Source: JBBREP01 sp038202885
GTDB lineage: Bacteria; Actinomycetota; Acidimicrobiia; IMCC26256; PALSA-610
Reading direction: 5' to 3'
Length of the DNA stretch: 29,975 nucleotides
NCBI GenBank assembly: GCA_038202885.1
Contig: JBBREP010000039.1
Span: 1-29,975, forward strand
In this document: positions 14,652 through 23,395 of the stretch, one piece after another
Layout of the letters: the number at the start of each line of letters is the position of its first letter
Numbering within the stretch: position 1 is the stretch's first letter
Program-made: the position numbers and the translations under genes
The notes under the pieces: generated by a model
What the model was told of the DNA's origin: nothing
The model's input: the letters and a program-made list of their open reading frames with translations, nothing else
Databases searched by the model: none

Positions 14652-16529
14652 TCACTCCCTCGTGCCGACCGCGGCGTTCGCTGGGGCGCGCACCAAGAAA
14701 CCAAATGTCGCGCTCGCGGCACCGTTCACACCGATCTTGGGCACGGCGATGCGCAACTCATTGCGCCCCGCGACGGTCAGCGTCGCCGAACCCGAGAAGT
14801 GGCCCGGACTGAGGAGCTGCATCGGCACCGCGCGCGTCGCGCCGTCGGCGGCGCGCAACGTGACGACGGTGGTCTTCACCGCCGCCGCCGAGGCACCGCT
14901 CTTGTCGGTGAACGTGACGTGCACCTCGTTGTCGCCGATGGCCCCCGGCGACACCGCGACGGTCGCGGTGTAGGCGCCCACGCGCACCGCGCTATCGGCA
15001 AGGCCGTTGGTGCGGGCCGCGATGGCGCGACCGGGAACGAGCGCAACGAGCACCGCGGCGACTGCGAGCACCCCGACGAGCACGGACGACTCGACCAACG
15101 AACTTGCTTCGAAGCGCGCAACTTCACTCCCGTCCGACTGCGCGAGGCGGCGATCGGTCACGTAGCGGTGCCATCCCGCGAAGCCCAGCGCACTGGCGAA
15201 CAGGAAGATCTTCACCAACAGGACTTTTCCGTAGGTGGTGTGCCAGAGGTCGGAGACTGCCGAAAGTTCGGCGAAGCCGAGCACAATCCCCGACGCCGCG
15301 ATCACGATGACGGCAACAAGCGCAATGGAGCCGAACGCGCGCACCAACGCACCCACGAACTTCGGCCGAGCCGCGGCGTTGATGTGTTTCCACGCGGGTA
15401 CCGCCAACACTGCGAGGGCGATCAACCCTCCGGCCCACACTGCGGCCGCGGCCACATGGAGCGTCACCGCGATCACGGTGGCAACAGGGTACGCGCTCTG
15501 GCGTGCGTGCCCGCCGAGCGCAGTGCCGATGCACGCCACCACGACGAGCTCGACGATGAGCCACGAAGCCTGGCGCACCGTGAGCCCGAACCCGGCCCGG
15601 TCTCGCACCACAATGAGTACCGGGATGGCAAGTAGCACCACCGCCAGGGCCTGCACCTTCCACGCCTGACCGAAGTTCGTGCCGAGGAGGTCGTTGAGCA
15701 CCGACGGGTTCGCGGCGCCCCACATCGACTTGCCCGACGCGATCGCGGCCTCTGTCCACAGCAACAAGAGCGCGGATAGGGCGAGTACCGGCCACGCCCA
15801 TCGCAGCGCGGCGCGCGCGTCGCGGTCGAACGCGATGTCGGCCGACACGACTGCATCGGGGGTGGGCGTCGTGGCGGTCTCCGCCGTCACCGCCGCGCCG
15901 AGGCTCGTCGCGACGGGCCACGATGAGGCATCGCCGTCGTTCCCGTGCGACATGGGGTCGGGCGGGCCGGGAGCGCCGATGGCCGCAAGGAGCGGCGCCC
16001 AACGCCAGCGACGCACGATGATGATCCCGGCAAGCAGCGCCAGCGAGAAATACCAGCCGAACCGCGAGATCCCCGCGAGGACGTTGGCGAATGTGCTCGT
16101 GCCGCCGCCGATTGGCACTGCCGCGGCCGCGCGGCTCGACGGTGCACCGACGTAGTACTGGAACGTTCCATCCTCCACGTGTCCGTCGTCGGAGACGATG
16201 TTCCACGCGACCGTGAACGTGCCGTTGCCCGTCGTCTTCATCCGCACGAGAACGGCTTGCCCACCGTTCGAGAGGTCGACGCGGTTCGCGTCGACCCGCT
16301 TGGCGTCGACGTCGTACACCTTGGTCTTGCCGAATACCGCTTCGACCGGCTCGTCGAAGTCGAGCTCGATCGTCTTGGGTGCGGCCGTGAGCGTGGCACC
16401 GGGCGCGGGACTGGCACCGATGAGCGTGGCGTGCGCCGCGGCCGGTCCTGCGAGCAGCCCCAGCGTTGCTCCGCACACCAGCGCGCCGACAGCTGTCGAA
16501 CGGACGACCTTCGTCACAACACTGCGCAC
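14652..16529 (-). CDS. CopC-CopD fusion protein with a C-terminal YtkA-like domain (copper handling)
   Basis: A 625-residue protein. A signal peptide (about 1-32) ends at AGPAAA, leaving His33 as the first mature residue (HATLIGASPAPGATL), as CopC needs for Cu(II) binding; a second CopC signature is VSDDGHVEDGTF. The CopD part that follows has about eight membrane helices, including VTLHVAAAAVWAGGLIAL. The last ~100 residues (NEVHVTFTDKSGAS to SATFGFLV) form an extracellular beta domain like YtkA. This is the YcnJ-type layout linked to copper uptake or tolerance. GTG 16529 is preferred because TACACT lies 6 nt upstream (leaderless); GTG 16517 is possible. First gene of a five-gene operon. Confidence 0.86.
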   Translation of the reverse strand: MRSVVTKVVRSTAVGALVCGATLGLLAGPAAAHATLIGASPAPGATLTAAPKTIELDFDEPVEAVFGKTKVYDVDAKRVDANRVDLSNGGQAVLVRMKTTGNGTFTVAWNIVSDDGHVEDGTFQYYVGAPSSRAAAAVPIGGGTSTFANVLAGISRFGWYFSLALLAGIIIVRRWRWAPLLAAIGAPGPPDPMSHGNDGDASSWPVATSLGAAVTAETATTPTPDAVVSADIAFDRDARAALRWAWPVLALSALLLLWTEAAIASGKSMWGAANPSVLNDLLGTNFGQAWKVQALAVVLLAIPVLIVVRDRAGFGLTVRQASWLIVELVVVACIGTALGGHARQSAYPVATVIAVTLHVAAAAVWAGGLIALAVLAVPAWKHINAAARPKFVGALVRAFGSIALVAVIVIAASGIVLGFAELSAVSDLWHTTYGKVLLVKIFLFASALGFAGWHRYVTDRRLAQSDGSEVARFEASSLVESSVLVGVLAVAAVLVALVPGRAIAARTNGLADSAVRVGAYTATVAVSPGAIGDNEVHVTFTDKSGASAAAVKTTVVTLRAADGATRAVPMQLLSPGHFSGSATLTVAGRNELRIAVPKIGVNGAASATFGFLVRAPANAAVGTRE

Positions 16530-16531
16530 GG

Positions 16532-16553
16532 CGGGAGTGTAGACACACTCCCG
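16532..16553. promoter_or_regulatory. Operator-like palindrome over the -10 region of the CopC-CopD operon
   Basis: CGGGAGTGT-AGAC-ACACTCCCG is a perfect inverted repeat with 9-bp arms. The minus-strand -10-like TACACT (16541-16536) lies inside it, followed by 6 nt and the GTG start at 16529. A repressor bound here would block transcription of the operon. It differs from the CsoR and CopY sites I know, so the regulator is unidentified. Confidence 0.6.
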
Positions 16554-16614
16554 ACAGCGGCGGGCCGACCCGAGCCACGACGACGTGCCGCTGCCGATCG
16601 CTACCGTAGGGCCC

Positions 16615-17061
16615 ATGTCCCCTGGCGACTCCCCCTCCCCCAGCGCAGCTTCGAAGGCCGCGGGGAACCCCGTCACCGACGAGCTCGTCGTCCGCAACCT
16701 CGTCGCCGACCTGTCACGCAATGCCGACGTGGCTGACGTGGCGACGTACTTGTCGTCGTTCGCGCCCGACGCGCGGTGGAACATGCCGGGCGCGCCCGTG
16801 CACGGCCACGCCGAGATCCGCGCCGGGCTCATCGCTCGGCGCGAGCGCGGTGAAGGCGGTCCCGGAACCCACACCCGGCACATGGTGTCGACCGTCGCGG
16901 TGGCGGTCGACGGTGACGCAGCGACGGCCGACTCGTACTTCCAATTCTTCACCGACACCAACACCCAGCCGGTGTTGCGATTGGTCGGCGCGTATCACGA
17001 CACGTTCGTGCGCACGCCCGACGGTTGGAAGCTCGCGCAGCGCGACATCACATTGGGCTGA
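16615..17061 (+). CDS. SnoaL-like/NTF2-fold protein
   Basis: A 148-residue single-domain protein of the alpha+beta NTF2 fold. Typical features are an N-terminal helix (DELVVRNLVADLSRNAD), YLSSFAPDARWNMPG, the loop GHAEIRAGL, a strand RHMVSTVAVAVDGDAATADSYF and the final YHDTFVRTPDGWKLAQRDI. Family members are isomerases, hydrolases or ligand-binding proteins acting on steroids, polyketides or aromatic compounds. ATG 16615 is preferred because TACCGT (16602-16607) lies 7 nt before it and there is no Shine-Dalgarno sequence. It diverges from the copper operon and is probably unrelated to it. Confidence 0.82.
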   Translation: MSPGDSPSPSAASKAAGNPVTDELVVRNLVADLSRNADVADVATYLSSFAPDARWNMPGAPVHGHAEIRAGLIARRERGEGGPGTHTRHMVSTVAVAVDGDAATADSYFQFFTDTNTQPVLRLVGAYHDTFVRTPDGWKLAQRDITLG

Positions 17062-17089
17062 ACCGTCGCGGCGCGCGGTCAGCGCGCGC

Positions 17090-17136
17090 CGTGGTCCCAC
17101 AAATCTGGCCTTTTTTGCCAGTTTTGTGGGACCACG
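17090..17136. repeat. 47-bp near-perfect palindrome between convergent genes
   Basis: The 20-nt arms at 17090-17109 and 17117-17136 are complementary except at one position, with a 7-nt loop CTTTTTT. The core of each arm is GTGGTCCCACAAA followed by TCTGGC or ACTGGC. It lies between the stops of the SnoaL-like and aldehyde dehydrogenase genes. The T-run is in the loop and not after the stem, so this is not a standard intrinsic terminator, although it may still stop transcription from both sides. Confidence 0.7.
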
Positions 17137-17158
17137 GGATAGGTAACGCCGACCGGCG

Positions 17159-18601
17159 CTACCGCTGAATTGCTTTGACCTCGAGAAACTCTTCGAAGCC
17201 GTGGTGTCCGTACTCGCGGCCGACCCCAGACTGCTTGTAGCCACCGAACGGAGCATTGGGGTTGAAGGCGCCGCCGTTGATCTCGACCTGTCCGGTACGC
17301 AGGCGACGGGCCACGCGCTCGGCGCGCTCCTTGTCGGCCGACCACACGCCGCCGGCAAGGCCGTAGACCACACCGTTGGCGATGCGTACGGCGTCGTCTT
17401 CGTCGTCGTAGCCGAGGATCGACAGCACGGGGCCGAAGATCTCCTCTTGGGCGATCGTCATGTCGGGTGTCACGCCTGAGAACACCGTCGGGCGCACGTA
17501 GAAGCCCTGGTCGAGTCCGTCGGGAGCGCCGACACCGCCGACAACGAGCGTCGCACCCTCGTCGATGCCCTTTTGGATGTAGCCCTGCACGCGCTCACGC
17601 TGTGCTGCCGACGCGAGCGGGCCGAGGCCGACGCCTTCGCCGAACGGGTCACCCACCACCAGGGCACCGGCGGTGTCAGCCGCAACCTTTTCGGCCTCGG
17701 CCAAGCGGCTCTTCGGTACGAGCATGCGGGTAAGCGCGGAGCACGTCTGGCCGGAGTTCAAGAACGCCTTGCCGATGCCGTCGGCGACAGCAGCGGCGAA
17801 CGTGGCTTCGTCGAGGTCGTCGAGCAACACGTTGGCCGACTTGCCGCCGAGTTCGAGCGCGATCTTCTTCACCGTTTCGGCACCGAGCTGTGCGACGCGC
17901 TTCCCGGCGCGCGTCGAGCCCGTGAACGACACCATGTCGACGTCGGGGTGCGCGGCCATCGCTTCACCGACAATCGGACCAACGCCCGACACGAGGTTGA
18001 ACACACCGCCAGGAAGCCCGATGTCGTCGATGATCTCGGCAAGGATGAAGGCATCGACCGGTGCGACCTCGCTTGGCTTCAGCACGACGGTGCAACCGGC
18101 GGCCATTGCGAACGCGACCTTGGCAGCGATCTGGTGCAGCGGGTAGTTCCATGGCGTGATGCATGCGACGACGCCGATCGGTTCGCGCACTACGAGCGAG
18201 TTGCCAACGACCTCTTCGAACGAGAACGACTCGGCGATCGCCGCAGCCTGCGAGAAACTGTTGATCGGCAAGCCAACCTGCACGAGCTGCGACAACCACT
18301 TCACCATCCCCGTCTCTTTGGAGATGGCCGTGGCGATTTCGTCCATACGTGCGCCGAGTGCCTCACCGATGCGAGTGAGGTACTTCGCTCGCTCCTCAAC
18401 CGGTGTGACTGACCAGGTGACGAACGCGTCCTTGGCGGCGCGCACCGCGCTGTCGACGTCGGCCGCGGTGCCGGACACGATCGTCGCCATGACCTGCTCG
18501 GTCACCGAGTCGATAACGTCGATCGTGTCGGTGCTGGCCGACGCGACCCACGCGCCGTTGATGTAGAGCTTGTCGTAGGCCGTCGTTTGGGTGGTCGTCA
18601 T
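17159..18601 (-). CDS. NAD(P)-dependent aldehyde dehydrogenase
   Basis: A 480-residue member of the ALDH superfamily that oxidises an aldehyde to the carboxylic acid. The catalytic Cys287 is in NSGQTCSALTR, the general-base Glu250 in ALELGGKSAN, the oxyanion Asn152 in ITPWNYPL, and the cofactor turn is FTGSTRAG (226-233). EEIFGPVL and PFGGYKQSG are typical C-terminal landmarks. GAGGAG 6-11 nt upstream supports ATG 18601. It stands alone in its orientation block with 213 nt of non-coding DNA upstream. The aldehyde substrate is not predictable. Confidence 0.92.
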   Translation of the reverse strand: MTTTQTTAYDKLYINGAWVASASTDTIDVIDSVTEQVMATIVSGTAADVDSAVRAAKDAFVTWSVTPVEERAKYLTRIGEALGARMDEIATAISKETGMVKWLSQLVQVGLPINSFSQAAAIAESFSFEEVVGNSLVVREPIGVVACITPWNYPLHQIAAKVAFAMAAGCTVVLKPSEVAPVDAFILAEIIDDIGLPGGVFNLVSGVGPIVGEAMAAHPDVDMVSFTGSTRAGKRVAQLGAETVKKIALELGGKSANVLLDDLDEATFAAAVADGIGKAFLNSGQTCSALTRMLVPKSRLAEAEKVAADTAGALVVGDPFGEGVGLGPLASAAQRERVQGYIQKGIDEGATLVVGGVGAPDGLDQGFYVRPTVFSGVTPDMTIAQEEIFGPVLSILGYDDEDDAVRIANGVVYGLAGGVWSADKERAERVARRLRTGQVEINGGAFNPNAPFGGYKQSGVGREYGHHGFEEFLEVKAIQR

Positions 18602-18814
18602 CTGGACTCCTCGTCGGTGGGCGGAGACGCCGAGCGCTACTGCGCCCGGTCTCTCGGAGATATACGAACGGTACAACCCGAGCCGCCAACCCCGCCCGTC
18701 GGCCACTCGCCTGTCCGGTAGCCCTCGCGCCGGTCGCGGCGGCCGCACAATCTCGTTACGGCAAGCCCGGCATACCGCGCCCGCTCGCCGTGTCGGCGAA
18801 GGCGACACAACGAG

Positions 18815-19294
18815 TCAGCGGCCGATGGCGTCGGGGAGCATCAACGCGAACGGGTCGGCTGCCCCGGCAAACGTCCACACGTGGAACATCTGCGGCATGC
18901 CGGCACCGTGGTCGTGCCACACCGTGAGCGAACCGCCCGGCTGTGGGAGCACCCCGCGCGGCTCGCTGAACATCACTCCGAGCCAGGTGGCTTTGTGCGT
19001 GACGGGATCGAACTTATACATCAGCCCCTGCGGGTGGAGTGGGTCGAGAAGGCCCGTTGGACCCCAATACACGTAATGGGTCGCCGCGGCATTCGCCGCG
19101 TCGTGGCCGGGGCGGAAGTTGTGCGCGATGGCAACGTTGAGGTCGGCGTACTGCGCGTTGGCCGCGACCACTCGGTCGTAGAAGGCCTTGGCGTTCGCGC
19201 AATCCGCCGCGCTTGGGGCGCGGCCGCCGGTCGTGTCGTTGACGCGCATGCTCGGCTGGGGTGTCAGGCGATGGATCCAACCGTCGCAGAACAC
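18815..19294 (-). CDS. Secreted-type conserved domain with an HDH motif, probably the detached C-terminal half of the upstream lipoprotein
   Basis: The 159-codon frame encodes a single domain: DCANAKAFYDRVVAANAQY, a helix, AHNFRPGHDAANAAATHYVY, then GLLDPLHPQGLMYKFD, LGVMFSEP, and LTVWHDHGAGMPQMFHVWTF. The THYVYWG, DPLHPQGLMY and WHxH...HVW elements resemble exported actinobacterial proteins with conserved histidines that may bind metal. This frame has no signal peptide. It is in the same frame as the lipoprotein upstream, separated only by TAA (19301-19303), with GTG 19294 seven nt past the stop. I infer that the two were one gene; reinitiation at GTG 19294 is the alternative. Confidence 0.6.
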   Translation of the reverse strand: MFCDGWIHRLTPQPSMRVNDTTGGRAPSAADCANAKAFYDRVVAANAQYADLNVAIAHNFRPGHDAANAAATHYVYWGPTGLLDPLHPQGLMYKFDPVTHKATWLGVMFSEPRGVLPQPGGSLTVWHDHGAGMPQMFHVWTFAGAADPFALMLPDAIGR

Positions 19295-19300
19295 GCCTGC

Positions 19301-19744
19301 TTACAGCGCGGTGCCGATGCCCCCGGCGGTGTCACCTCCTCCACCACCGTCAGTGCCGCCGTGATCAGGCTGGCCGCTGGTGTCGGCGGCCGGCGGCGAC
19401 GCGGGCGCGGTGTGCCAACTCGGCACCACCGGCTTGGTCAGCGGCGCGGGCGCGGCGGTCGTGCTCGGCGTCGCGATTGTCGTGGTCACCCGATTCGACG
19501 TCGTCGTGCGATCGTCAAGTTGCACGTGCAGGGATCCGGAGCGACTCGACGACGCGTCGATCGACGTCGATGGTGTTGCGGGTCGCGCCTTGGAAGCACC
19601 CGACCCAGGTGCTCCGCACGCCGCGAGAGCGAAGGCCACCGCTCCGAGCAGCGGCGCACGCACCACCTTGTGCGTCGCAGCGCCGGTGACGGTAGTGATG
19701 ACCTTGTTCGGGGCGCGATCCATGAAGCGATTGTTCGAAGGCAT
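19301..19744 (-). CDS. Lipoprotein signal and low-complexity linker, ending at an in-frame TAA
   Basis: A 147-residue product with a signal peptide, lipobox ALAAC (LLGAVAFALAACGAPG) and then about 100 residues of Ser/Thr/Pro/Ala- and finally Gly/Asp-rich sequence (GGTDGGGGGDTAGGIGTAL). It has no recognisable domain. Such a linker normally tethers a folded domain, and a domain follows in the same frame directly after the TAA. The likely start is ATG 19744, with ATG 19723 as an alternative. The product alone would be a membrane-tethered tail with nothing attached. Confidence 0.6.
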   Translation of the reverse strand: MPSNNRFMDRAPNKVITTVTGAATHKVVRAPLLGAVAFALAACGAPGSGASKARPATPSTSIDASSSRSGSLHVQLDDRTTTSNRVTTTIATPSTTAAPAPLTKPVVPSWHTAPASPPAADTSGQPDHGGTDGGGGGDTAGGIGTAL

Positions 19745-19886
19745 CCAGCAATGTTCGACGCTGTGCCGCCCAAAGTGGTGCTCTTAGGCGTGCAACAGCA
19801 CGAACTCTGTGCACACCTTTGCCGTACCTTCACCCGGCGACGCGCAATCGCGACATCGGGCACAGAACCCCCATGTTGATACTTGT

Positions 19887-22523
19887 TCAAGAATTGTGTA
19901 CAGCACCATGACGACCGCGTCGCGCGCGAATCACCGACTTGTGGACGGTGTCGGCCACGAACACGGCCGGGATCGCGACCGCCGCGGCCGCCAGGCCGGC
20001 CAGCGTCGGAGGCTGTTGGTCGAGGGCGTGGGCAAGCGGGCCGACGAACAAGAAGCCCGCGAGCATGACGAGTTCGGCACCGACGGCGCCCAGCAGCAAC
20101 GGGTTCGACGTCCAGCTCATCGACCACACCGGTCGGGTCGTGCTGCGGCACGCGAACGCCGTTGCGAGCTGACCGAGGACCACCGCGGTGAATGCGGCGC
20201 CCGACGCTGCAAGCAGTACCGAACCGTGAGGGAACGCATCGCCGGGCCGCCAGCCTGCAGCGAGAAACGCCACGATGAACGCCCCGAGTTCGACGGTGGC
20301 CTCCACCGGACCAAGAATTCCGAAGGCGCGCGTGAACAACGCGCGGTCCAGAAGGTGCGTTCGCAACGGCGGGCCCTCGAGTACATGCGCGCCCGGTACC
20401 TGTGTGCCGAGCGCGAGCGCTGGGAGGATGTCGGTACCGATGTCGAGCGCGAGCACTTGCAGCACGCCGATCGCGAGCGGAAAGCGACCGCCCGAGAGCG
20501 CCCACACGAGGAACGGCGTGAGCTCGGCGACGTTGTCGGTGAGGTGATAGGTGAGGAAGCGGCGAATGTTCGAGAACGTCGCGCGACCTTGTTCGACGGC
20601 CGCCACGATCGTCGCAAAGTTGTCATCGAGCAGCACGAGGTCGGCCGCGTCACGGGCGACATCGGTGCCTGAGCGTCCCATCGCCACACCTATCGCCGCC
20701 TTACGCAGCGCGGGGGCATCGTTCACGCCGTCGCCGGTCATCGCGACTACGTGCCCGCGGTGGCGCAGCGCCTCCGCGATCCGAAGTTTGTCTTCGGGAC
20801 CGACTCGGGCGAGCACCACCCCGTCGTGATCAATGATGCGGCCGAGCTCGGCATCGTCGGCAGGAAGGTCGGCCGCGATAATCACGAGCTCCTCGGGCCC
20901 AAGTAAGCCGACCTCCCTCGCGATCGCCTCGGCCGTCATGGGGTGATCGCCGGTGATCATGGCCACGCGGATCCCGGCGCGCCGACACCGCGCGATCGCG
21001 TCGCGCACCTCGGTGCGAGGCGGATCTTCGAACGCGACCAGCCCGAGCAACTCCATCGACTGCTCGGCGTCCTCGGCCGACGTCGGTACATCGTTCGCGC
21101 CGAGCGTGCGCTGTGCGATGGCGAGCACCCGCAGGCCGCGGCTCGTCAGGCCCGCGAGCGCGGCGTCGGCCCCATCGACAACGCCGCACAGCGGGAGCAC
21201 ACCGTCGGGCGATCCCTTGGTGAGGACCCGGCCCGCGACCACGACCGACATGCGCCGGCGGCGCGCATCGAACGGGAAGCGCGCCTGTTCCGCCCCATTG
21301 CGACGGTCAGCCGCGAGGTCGACATTCGCACGTGACGCCAATGTCATCAGCGCGGCTTCCATCGGATCGCCGCGTGGTTCCCACCGGTCGTCGACCTGCA
21401 CGACCCGTCCCGACGAGCACCGAGCGGCCGACACCGCGAGCAGCCGGAGCGCTTCGAGCGCATCGGTCGGCGCACATGTGATGTCGGCCGTGGGCGCATA
21501 GCCCTCGCCCGCGATGCATGCGACGCCCGCCGGCATCCACACCTCGACCACCGACATCTCATTGCGCGTCAGCGTGCCGGTCTTGTCGGTGCAGATGAAG
21601 GTCGTGGAGCCCAGCGTCTCGACCGCTTCGAGATGGCGCACGAGCGCATGTTGCTTCGCCATCCGCTGCGCGCCGACCGCGAGCGACAAGGTGATCGTGG
21701 GCAGCAGACCTTCGGGTACCAACGCGACCGTCACCCCGACGGCGAGGAGGAAACCGTCGTGCGGCGCCATGCCGAGCGCGACCGCCACACCGAAGAATCC
21801 AACACCGATGCTCACGGCGACGATCGCGATGAGTCGCGACACGCGCACCAGCTCCAACCGAAGCGGCGTTGGCGCTGGTCGCTGCCCACTCGTCAGGCCT
21901 GCGATCCCGGCAAGACGCGTTGCTGCTCCGATCGCGATGACCGTCGCGCGCGCTTCGCCTTCGACGACGAACGAACCGGCATACACGAACTCGCCGACCG
22001 ACGGATGGTCGGGCACGCTCTCACCGGTGAGTGACGATGTGTCGACGGCCAACGCATGCGCCACTTCGACGCGTAAGTCTGCGGAGATCCTGTCGCCCTC
22101 GGCGAGCAGCACGAGGTCGCCGGTGACGAGTTCCTCGGCCGAGATCTGCAGCGGGGCGCCACCACGCATCACGGTCGCCGTGCGCGGGAGCATGTCACGG
22201 AGCTTCTCCGCGGCGTGTTCGGAGCGGCGCTCCTGCACGAACGCGAAGACGCCATTGAGCACGACCACGAGGAACACTGCGACGCCGAGCTGCGGCATGC
22301 CGGCAACGAACGCGAGGATGCCAGCGACCCAGAACAACAACGCAAAGAAATGCACCATCTCGGCGGCAAGCTCGCGCCACGCAGGCGTGCGGTGCGGTGT
22401 GGGCAGGCGGTTCGGTCCGTCGATCGCCAGCCGACGGGCCGCGTCGTCGGGTGCGAGTCCCTCCGGTGCAACGCCCGTCTGGGTGCCAGATCCGGTCTCG
22501 CTCCCAGCGGGCGGCGTCCTCAC
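19887..22523 (-). CDS. P2-type cation-transporting ATPase
   Basis: An 878-residue P-type ATPase. In order: actuator motif LTGES (165-169), M4 motif PEGLLP (270-275), phosphorylation site CTDKTGTLT with Asp313, MITGDHPMTAEAIA in the P domain, MTGDGVNDAPAL as the hinge, and six C-terminal membrane segments. PEGL without a CPx motif excludes heavy-metal P1B pumps. The protein groups with bacterial P2 Ca2+/Na+/Mn2+ pumps; the exact ion is uncertain. The N-terminus up to residue 55 resembles the cation-ATPase N domain (GLAPDDAARRL, GPNRLP). GTG 22523 is the start. No other transporter subunit is adjacent. Confidence 0.92.
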   Translation of the reverse strand: MRTPPAGSETGSGTQTGVAPEGLAPDDAARRLAIDGPNRLPTPHRTPAWRELAAEMVHFFALLFWVAGILAFVAGMPQLGVAVFLVVVLNGVFAFVQERRSEHAAEKLRDMLPRTATVMRGGAPLQISAEELVTGDLVLLAEGDRISADLRVEVAHALAVDTSSLTGESVPDHPSVGEFVYAGSFVVEGEARATVIAIGAATRLAGIAGLTSGQRPAPTPLRLELVRVSRLIAIVAVSIGVGFFGVAVALGMAPHDGFLLAVGVTVALVPEGLLPTITLSLAVGAQRMAKQHALVRHLEAVETLGSTTFICTDKTGTLTRNEMSVVEVWMPAGVACIAGEGYAPTADITCAPTDALEALRLLAVSAARCSSGRVVQVDDRWEPRGDPMEAALMTLASRANVDLAADRRNGAEQARFPFDARRRRMSVVVAGRVLTKGSPDGVLPLCGVVDGADAALAGLTSRGLRVLAIAQRTLGANDVPTSAEDAEQSMELLGLVAFEDPPRTEVRDAIARCRRAGIRVAMITGDHPMTAEAIAREVGLLGPEELVIIAADLPADDAELGRIIDHDGVVLARVGPEDKLRIAEALRHRGHVVAMTGDGVNDAPALRKAAIGVAMGRSGTDVARDAADLVLLDDNFATIVAAVEQGRATFSNIRRFLTYHLTDNVAELTPFLVWALSGGRFPLAIGVLQVLALDIGTDILPALALGTQVPGAHVLEGPPLRTHLLDRALFTRAFGILGPVEATVELGAFIVAFLAAGWRPGDAFPHGSVLLAASGAAFTAVVLGQLATAFACRSTTRPVWSMSWTSNPLLLGAVGAELVMLAGFLFVGPLAHALDQQPPTLAGLAAAAVAIPAVFVADTVHKSVIRARRGRHGAVHNS

Positions 22524-22806
22524 GTCTTGTTTACGCTCGCCGCAAGGTTCCGGTGCAGGTGCATCGCTTCGCGCACCTCGACGTCACGCGTTCAGGGTAC
22601 CCGGCGCGCAATTCCGCCCGAACGGGGCGCAACCCGAGGCGTCTGATGGCGGCGCGTTGGTCGGCACCCCCGGAACCGGGTGTACCCTCGGCGCACTGCG
22701 GGCGTGCAGAATCGCCCGCGACGCCAATCGGAAACCCCAGACCTCGGCAACCGAGACCAACGCGCGGCACTCCGCCGCACGTCGCATGTACCGGGAAGGC
22801 CAGAGG

Positions 22807-23196
22807 GTGACTCGAGACGGCACCGTTACGAGTCTCGTTCCACTGAGCGCAGTCCCGCGCGAGCAGAACGCCGGGGTGTTCAACTCCGTCGTGAATCGTC
22901 TGTTCAGCTCGGGCTTGACGCTCGCGGGCGTTTTGAGCGCTCGCACCGTCGACGACGAGGTTCGGCAACGACTCACCGCCGTGCTCGCCGAACTCGATGA
23001 AGCGGTGCGCGAGCTTCGCACCGCCGCGCTCGCCAATGTCGCCCGAGACCTCGCGCCACCAGCACCCGCCGCCACCTTGGTACTGCCACCCGCTCCGGCT
23101 CTTGGGCGCGGCGACGTCATCGCGAACCCGCGCCGCCACGCGTACGCCGGCATTGCCGGGTTCGCGCGATCGCTGTGGGTCGAAGACGACGCTTGA
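22807..23196 (+). CDS. Small protein with a histidine-kinase-like dimerisation helix but no phospho-acceptor His
   Basis: A 129-residue protein. The segment VFNSVVNRLFSSGLTLAGVL to ELDEAVRELRTAALANVARD resembles the HisKA_3 dimerisation helices of DevS/DosS-type sensor kinases (usually HD-VIQRLFATGLxLQ and ELDxxIRxIR). The position of the conserved His-Asp pair is Phe-Asn here, and no ATP-binding domain follows; the last 45 residues are Pro/Ala-rich and end in FARSLWVEDDA. It might dimerise with a real kinase or another regulator without phosphotransfer. GTG 22807 is supported by GGAAGG seven nt upstream; ATG 22786 is an alternative. The identification rests on visual similarity only. Confidence 0.55.
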   Translation: MTRDGTVTSLVPLSAVPREQNAGVFNSVVNRLFSSGLTLAGVLSARTVDDEVRQRLTAVLAELDEAVRELRTAALANVARDLAPPAPAATLVLPPAPALGRGDVIANPRRHAYAGIAGFARSLWVEDDA

Positions 23197-23395
23197 CCAC
23201 CGATCACGCGCCGGAACTCGTCCGACTGCTGTTTCTGCGACGTCCGCGACTACAACGCTCCAAGTCGGCACGTTCTTCGGCCTGACTCACAAGGTCGACG
23301 CGAACCGTCGTTGCGATGAGTTCAGCGGTGCGCGATCGTCGAACTGATCGTGAGCGTCTGCTTCGGGCGGCGGGGTTGCAGAAGGAGGGTGGACG

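Noticed and set aside
17090..17136. Standard rho-independent terminator
   Set aside because: The T-run is in the loop, and neither strand has a T-run after the stem.
21514..22785. Plus-strand frame before the kinase-like gene
   Set aside because: This part is antisense to the P-type ATPase; only the portion after about 22807 looks protein-like.
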